From Saururus chinensis (lineage: Eukaryota > Streptophyta > Magnoliopsida > Piperales > Saururaceae), in assembly GCA_035235625.1 (NCBI GenBank), contig CP141150.1, forward strand, positions 1,116,001-1,180,000: a DNA stretch of 64,000 bases, read 5' to 3'. Under the pieces are notes generated by a model, which ran no database searches, had not been told where the DNA came from, and worked only from the letters and a program-made list of their open reading frames with translations. How positions within the stretch are numbered: position 1 is the stretch's first letter; each line of letters opens with the position of its first letter. Both the position numbers and the translations under genes were made by a program. Positions 59,880 to 64,000 of the stretch are shown here, in pieces.

Positions 59880-61238
59880 ATTATTTCTCCTTCATTATCA
59901 TTGTGGGTTAGAAGCTATTCCAGAGGTATCATGTTGGTGATGATTTCTGTTGGAAATTTAGCGAATCAGTTTGGTTCGGTTCAGTTTCAGTGCGATTCGA
60001 AGAAAAAATCTAATGAATTTCGGTTTGGTTCGGTTTTAAGAAAAAAAATCCAAACGGCATATCTTCCCGTACAAAAACACCGATTTCACCCTTTCCCAAC
60101 ACTAACTTCTCATTCTGCCCAAATATTATCTCCCGGTGGTGGCGATGCTGTGGCTCCCTCCGACTGTTCATCTGCCTCCTCTCCGGCTGCTCCGCTGTGA
60201 AGAACACGACTCGTTGACACCCGTCTCCCTCCTCTCCCGGCCTTATCCTTCAATGTAAGTCGATTCCCCAATCCCTCCCCCCTGCCATTTCGATTTCTGC
60301 ATTTCTTTGTGTCGATTGTCTGGTTCAATTTCCCCTATTTTTAGATCAGACGTGAAGATCCTCTCTTTTCCATCTCATTTTGTTTTTCTTCGGATTTTTA
60401 ATCTCATTTTTTAGATCCGATGAGCTGATTGTGTTTTTGTTTGCAAAAGTTTTGATTTTTATGAAATTCGCATTGGATTGCCTGCAGGTTGGAGTAACTG
60501 ATTGGAGTTTTCTGTGCCCTATTGCATGGTTTTTTTGCTTTGGTTTATTTTTTTATTGCTGCTTCTTTCGGTATGTAGAAGTAAATTGTTTGTTTGTAAC
60601 GTATTCCAAAATAGATCTGATAATGATATTCGAAAAGCTTTTCGAGTGGATCAAACAGTTTTTGCCAACGAACCTTCTACTGGCCGCCTGGTGCATTATA
60701 AGGAAGTTTGCTGTTTTTTTGTGAATTTTTTTCTATTGCAGTCATGCTTCTTCGTATTCCTTTATGATGTAAGAGAGATAGAGCCAATTCCCAGATATCT
60801 TTATGTGATATGCTAAACCAGAATAGCAATAGGAGCTCTTAAAGAAGAAATCGGTGCTTGAGAAGGGCACGAGCCCGAGCCAAAGCCGAAGGGAAAACTA
60901 TTGAGACCTTTATCAATTTTTATCTAGAAATGTGTATGATTGTTAGGTCCACGATGAAGTTACAATGTAGTTACTGCTCAACTTGAAGATAACTCTAGAA
61001 TGTACAAATTGAGCATGATGACTACTTTTACTTCGCCTTGAAAATATTCTGTCATTTTGTGGTTTTGATATCTGATACTTGATTTGATTTGAAAGCTTGT
61101 GCAGTTCTTTCTTTCATCAAATAGTGAATGAAGGGGTAAATTGGCTAATGCTTGATTGAACATTTTAGCAGACCACAACATCTGCTTGACATTCCTTTTC
61201 ATGGATGAGTGCTGAGCTGATGGATGAGTGCCGTTTAA
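59880..61238 (+). promoter_or_regulatory. presumed 5' region of the PPR gene
   Basis: Repeated TTTGGTTCGGTTC words at 59970-60040 suggest another small TE fragment. 60100-60255 is CT/CG-rich, like a plant 5' UTR, and ends with a donor-like CAATGTAAGTCG. An acceptor-like CTGCAG at ~60488 could close a leader intron. A 114-codon open frame at 60380-60724 is hydrophobic and looks like chance. No TATA box was assigned. Confidence 0.35.
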
Positions 61239-62690
61239 ATGAAAATTATGAGCTTTTTCCAAAGATATGGTTGTCTTTTTTATTACCCAATCTTTCCGAG
61301 GCTTGAAAATTTGCCCTTTTCCTTGTTGCTAAAGCAGTCGCTATCAACCTCTGTAGCCAGATATAGCAGTCTAGTGGAACAAAGCCTACCTGAGATTATA
61401 CTTGAGAGGGCCCTGAATCAGGTGAAATATAAAGTTGATTCATTATGTGTTCAATCTGTGCTACAAAAACCTTCTATTGACCGGGATCGAGCTCTTAGAT
61501 TCTTCATCTGGGCAGGCCAGCAATCTTACTACCGCCATAGTGCATTCATGTACACCTGTGCTTCTGAACACCTCCAGATTTCTTGCCACCCACAAATGTT
61601 GACTAATGTTCTTGAGACTTACAGAGGAGAAAATTTGAGGGTTTCTGTGAAGACATTTAAAGTGATTCTGAATATCTGCAGACAAGCTAAGCTTGCTGAT
61701 TATGCTTTGAAGATTTTGAGGAAGATGAAAGAGTTCAATTGCCGCCCTGATACAGTCTCATATAATATTGTAATTCAGCTCTTTTGTGATAAAAATGAAA
61801 TAGATATAGTTGAAGGCTTGATTAAGGAAATGGCTATGATGGGTCTTTATCCTGATATGATCACTTACATGGCTTTCATTAAGGGACTGTGCAATATTGG
61901 ACGTTTGGATGATGCCCGTAGATTGTTTGATCAAATGCACAGCAAAGGATGCTCCCCTAATAAGGTTGTCTATTCGGCTTTAGTTCATGGGGCTTGTCTT
62001 GCAGGGCGTTTAGATGTGGCAATGGAGGTCTTGAGTGTCATGGAAAAAGAGACATTGAATTATGGGCTTAATGCGGTTGCTTATACATCTTTAATTCAAA
62101 GCCTTTGTGAGAAAAGGCAGGGCATAGAAGCCATTGGGGTGTTAGAACGTATGACTCTACATGGATGTGCACCAAATTGGGTAACCGCTCGGACTTTAAT
62201 TAATAGTCTTATTGTGGAAGGACATGTAGATGAGGCTTATAAGGTGGTGGATACAATTGTTGCAGAGTGTAACAGTCTCTCTAAAGATAAATGTTATAGT
62301 GGTCTCCTGGTTAGCTTAATTCAGGCAAAGAACGTTGATGAAGCAGAGAAGGTTGTGAAGATGATGCTAGCTGATGGAATCAAACCTATTGGAGTAGCGA
62401 CAAGAATTTTAATTGATACTCTTTCCACGAGTGGATGGAGTCTTAATGGGTTTTGGTTGTGCTATAAATTAGTGAAACAAAGCTTGCACACAATTGACAC
62501 AGATCTTTACTCGGTTTTTCTGTCAAGTCTTTGTCAAGGTGGTCATTTTGTTGAAGCAAAAGCCTTAATAGGTGAGATGATTGCAACTGGAATTCCTGCT
62601 AGAGATCCTTATGCTTCTGTAGTGGTTGAGCTCTTGAAGAATGTTGGCGAGAAGAACCTGGCTAATCAGCTTCTAAGTTTGGGAAAATGA
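61239..62690 (+). CDS. P-class pentatricopeptide repeat protein
   Basis: An intact, intronless 483-codon frame, as is usual for plant PPR genes. About nine 35-residue PPR motifs run from residue 137 to the C-terminus, e.g. VSYNIVIQLFCDKNEIDIVE, then ITYMAFIKGLCNIGRLDDAR, VVYSALVHGACLAGRLDVAM, VAYTSLIQSLCEKRQGIEAI, VTARTLINSLIVEGHVDEAY and DLYSVFLSSLCQGGHFVEAK. There is no E, DYW or SMR extension, so it is P-class. Residues 1-50 are rich in aromatic, Ser, Leu and a few basic residues without acids, consistent with a mitochondrial or plastid transit peptide. Known: such proteins bind organelle RNA for stabilisation, splicing or translation. Start choice: first ATG in frame; a second Met three codons later is equally possible. 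It is the only clearly functional-looking gene in the window. Its RNA target cannot be told from the sequence. Confidence 0.95.
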   Translation: MKIMSFFQRYGCLFYYPIFPRLENLPFSLLLKQSLSTSVARYSSLVEQSLPEIILERALNQVKYKVDSLCVQSVLQKPSIDRDRALRFFIWAGQQSYYRHSAFMYTCASEHLQISCHPQMLTNVLETYRGENLRVSVKTFKVILNICRQAKLADYALKILRKMKEFNCRPDTVSYNIVIQLFCDKNEIDIVEGLIKEMAMMGLYPDMITYMAFIKGLCNIGRLDDARRLFDQMHSKGCSPNKVVYSALVHGACLAGRLDVAMEVLSVMEKETLNYGLNAVAYTSLIQSLCEKRQGIEAIGVLERMTLHGCAPNWVTARTLINSLIVEGHVDEAYKVVDTIVAECNSLSKDKCYSGLLVSLIQAKNVDEAEKVVKMMLADGIKPIGVATRILIDTLSTSGWSLNGFWLCYKLVKQSLHTIDTDLYSVFLSSLCQGGHFVEAKALIGEMIATGIPARDPYASVVVELLKNVGEKNLANQLLSLGK

Positions 62691-64000
62691 TGGAGGTAGG
62701 GGGTAATTTTACATTTTCAGTTATTTTCTTGGAGTGAAAAATGGAGAGAAGATTGGCACAGCAGTAGCGGTCATCTATGGTAGTTCAAATTACAGGATAT
62801 ATTGGTTGGTTCATAATGAGAATGACAAGTTACAGTCCCTCATTTAAATCTGATGAAGACAGGTAAAAGTTTTTAAATTATAAATAAATTATTTGCTGAT
62901 TTAATTAAAAATTTAAGGTCTTTGGTTGAGTTGTGCTTGTTGCTTTCAAAACTTTATGACACATTAATGAGCTGTTTGGCAACAATTTTTTTTAGCCTTT
63001 TTTGATTTCTCTCACAAAATTAATTACCTTAATGTGTGAAAAGTGCATTTGGCATGCCCTTCACCACTCTTGTGGGGGCTGCAGCAGCCGTTTGTAAAGT
63101 TACCTCATGAATAAAATAGGTTTGGACCTGTATTATTGTGATGGAATTTATCAGGCTTCTGGCGTTTCCCTCAAGACTGCAACCCTTCCGTCCACAGAAG
63201 TCCCACCCTACCTCTCCCTTCTCTCTATCAGATTATCACTGGCCACCATTTCTGCCTCCCATTCGGCCATTGATGGTTCACTTTTAATATCCCTCACTTT
63301 GACTCGTCTTTCTCCCTCATTAGTTCCCTTTGCCGCTGGCTGTCCTCCCAATTGGACAATTCTGATGCGGACTTTCCAGCTTTCCTCATGTTGGAATTAA
63401 AATTGGTTTGAAAATGACAATATCGGTTTCATGGCTGATGAGATGTAAGCAGTTCTATTTTCATTGTAGTGAGGAAGCATTTTCTATGCTCCTACTTACC
63501 ATGACCCCAACGTAAGGAAATGCTTGGGAGCCGTTCATTTGTGAGATCAATGGCACCCACACTAGCACATGCTAGCGTCAGTGACATCGACGCTAACATG
63601 CGCTAGCTTGTGCACTGGCAATCTTAAATATCAACAGCTCCTATGTGTCCTATGCGTAGCTTACGCTGGGGCTCATTGTCAGAGGGCAGCATGAAAAACT
63701 CTTACCTGCAGTGAGATTAGTAACTAAAGAGTTGGAACTTAACTGAGAATGATTTCTTATGCTGCGCTATAAACACCTTACTGAATTGTGGCTCAACACG
63801 GTGTACTCTAGAATTTCTTCCTAAGATAATTGCCATATATTCTTGAATATCTTTAGGCTGTTTCTTATTTTTCCATTGACATAGTTGATCTGACCTCTTT
63901 CCATTTATTTTGTTCTCATTGAAAACCTAGTTCGGACAGGCTGGTCCGCCAAATTTGGCGCAGTCTTGGCCATTCTTCCAGGTCCCTACTAACCCGGCCT
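62691..64000. other. 3' flank of the PPR gene and unassigned sequence
   Basis: 62691-62950 probably holds the 3' UTR. A 97-codon plus-strand frame at 63107-63400 (Ser/Leu-rich) has no recognisable motif. 63545-63625 contains GCTAGC/CACTAG-type palindromic words. Confidence 0.4.

Noticed and set aside
62691..64000. Second gene after the PPR gene (63107-63400 frame)
   Set aside because: No motif, splice support or codon pattern. A Ser/Leu-rich chance frame is more likely.

Overview
The window is nuclear DNA from a flowering plant with a repeat-rich genome. It shows spliced GT-AG exons of plant gene families (GEX3-like, plant uncoupling protein, CABIN1-like, HD-Zip II, P-class PPR), hAT, Mutator, copia and large solo-LTR elements, and AT-rich intergenic DNA. 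The sequence does not support a narrower taxon. Only one gene looks intact: an intronless PPR gene at 61239-62690. The other recognisable genes are fragments or carry clear lesions.

Layout. 1-3692 (+): the 3' end of an Ulp1-type protease gene, then two exons of a GEX3-like beta-propeller gene, then a decayed mitochondrial uncoupling protein gene that lacks its first exon. 4641-7990: a 3.3 kb minisatellite with a ~22 bp palindrome-centred unit; its orientation flips near 7630. 8836-11620 (-): CABIN1-like (calcineurin-binding/HIRA-complex type TPR protein) pseudogene exons with two nonsense codons and a frameshift. 13371-15635 (-): a FAR1/MULE-transposase gene intact except for one stop codon at a conserved Trp position. 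16044-17050: a second array of the same minisatellite, mostly inverted relative to the first and organised as a 73 bp higher-order repeat.

18384-39584: mostly mobile elements in non-coding DNA. A solo LTR (TSD AAGCC) sits in an older relative. A 2.4 kb foldback Mutator-like element has a perfect 9 bp TSD. Two non-autonomous hAT elements have 8 bp TSDs. A defective copia element (TSD CATCT) lies inside the intron of an HD-Zip II pseudogene. A decayed transposon ORF lies near 37 kb.

39585-57200: nested LTR material. A ~3.0 kb solo LTR (39590-47524) was split by two later solo LTRs. An inverted copy of the same family (49138-52561, perfect TSD CATAC) sits inside a hAT element (48086-52586). Another ~2 kb solo LTR (54117-56103) is followed by a duplicated flank and a truncated second copy. 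57200-61238: small repeats, a Stowaway-like MITE and the presumed 5' region of the PPR gene.

There is no operon-like cooperation between genes. The window records successive TE insertions, LTR-LTR recombination to solo LTRs, and gene-fragment decay. The most unusual element is the pair of oppositely oriented palindromic minisatellites flanking the FAR1-type transposase gene and the CABIN1-like fragment.
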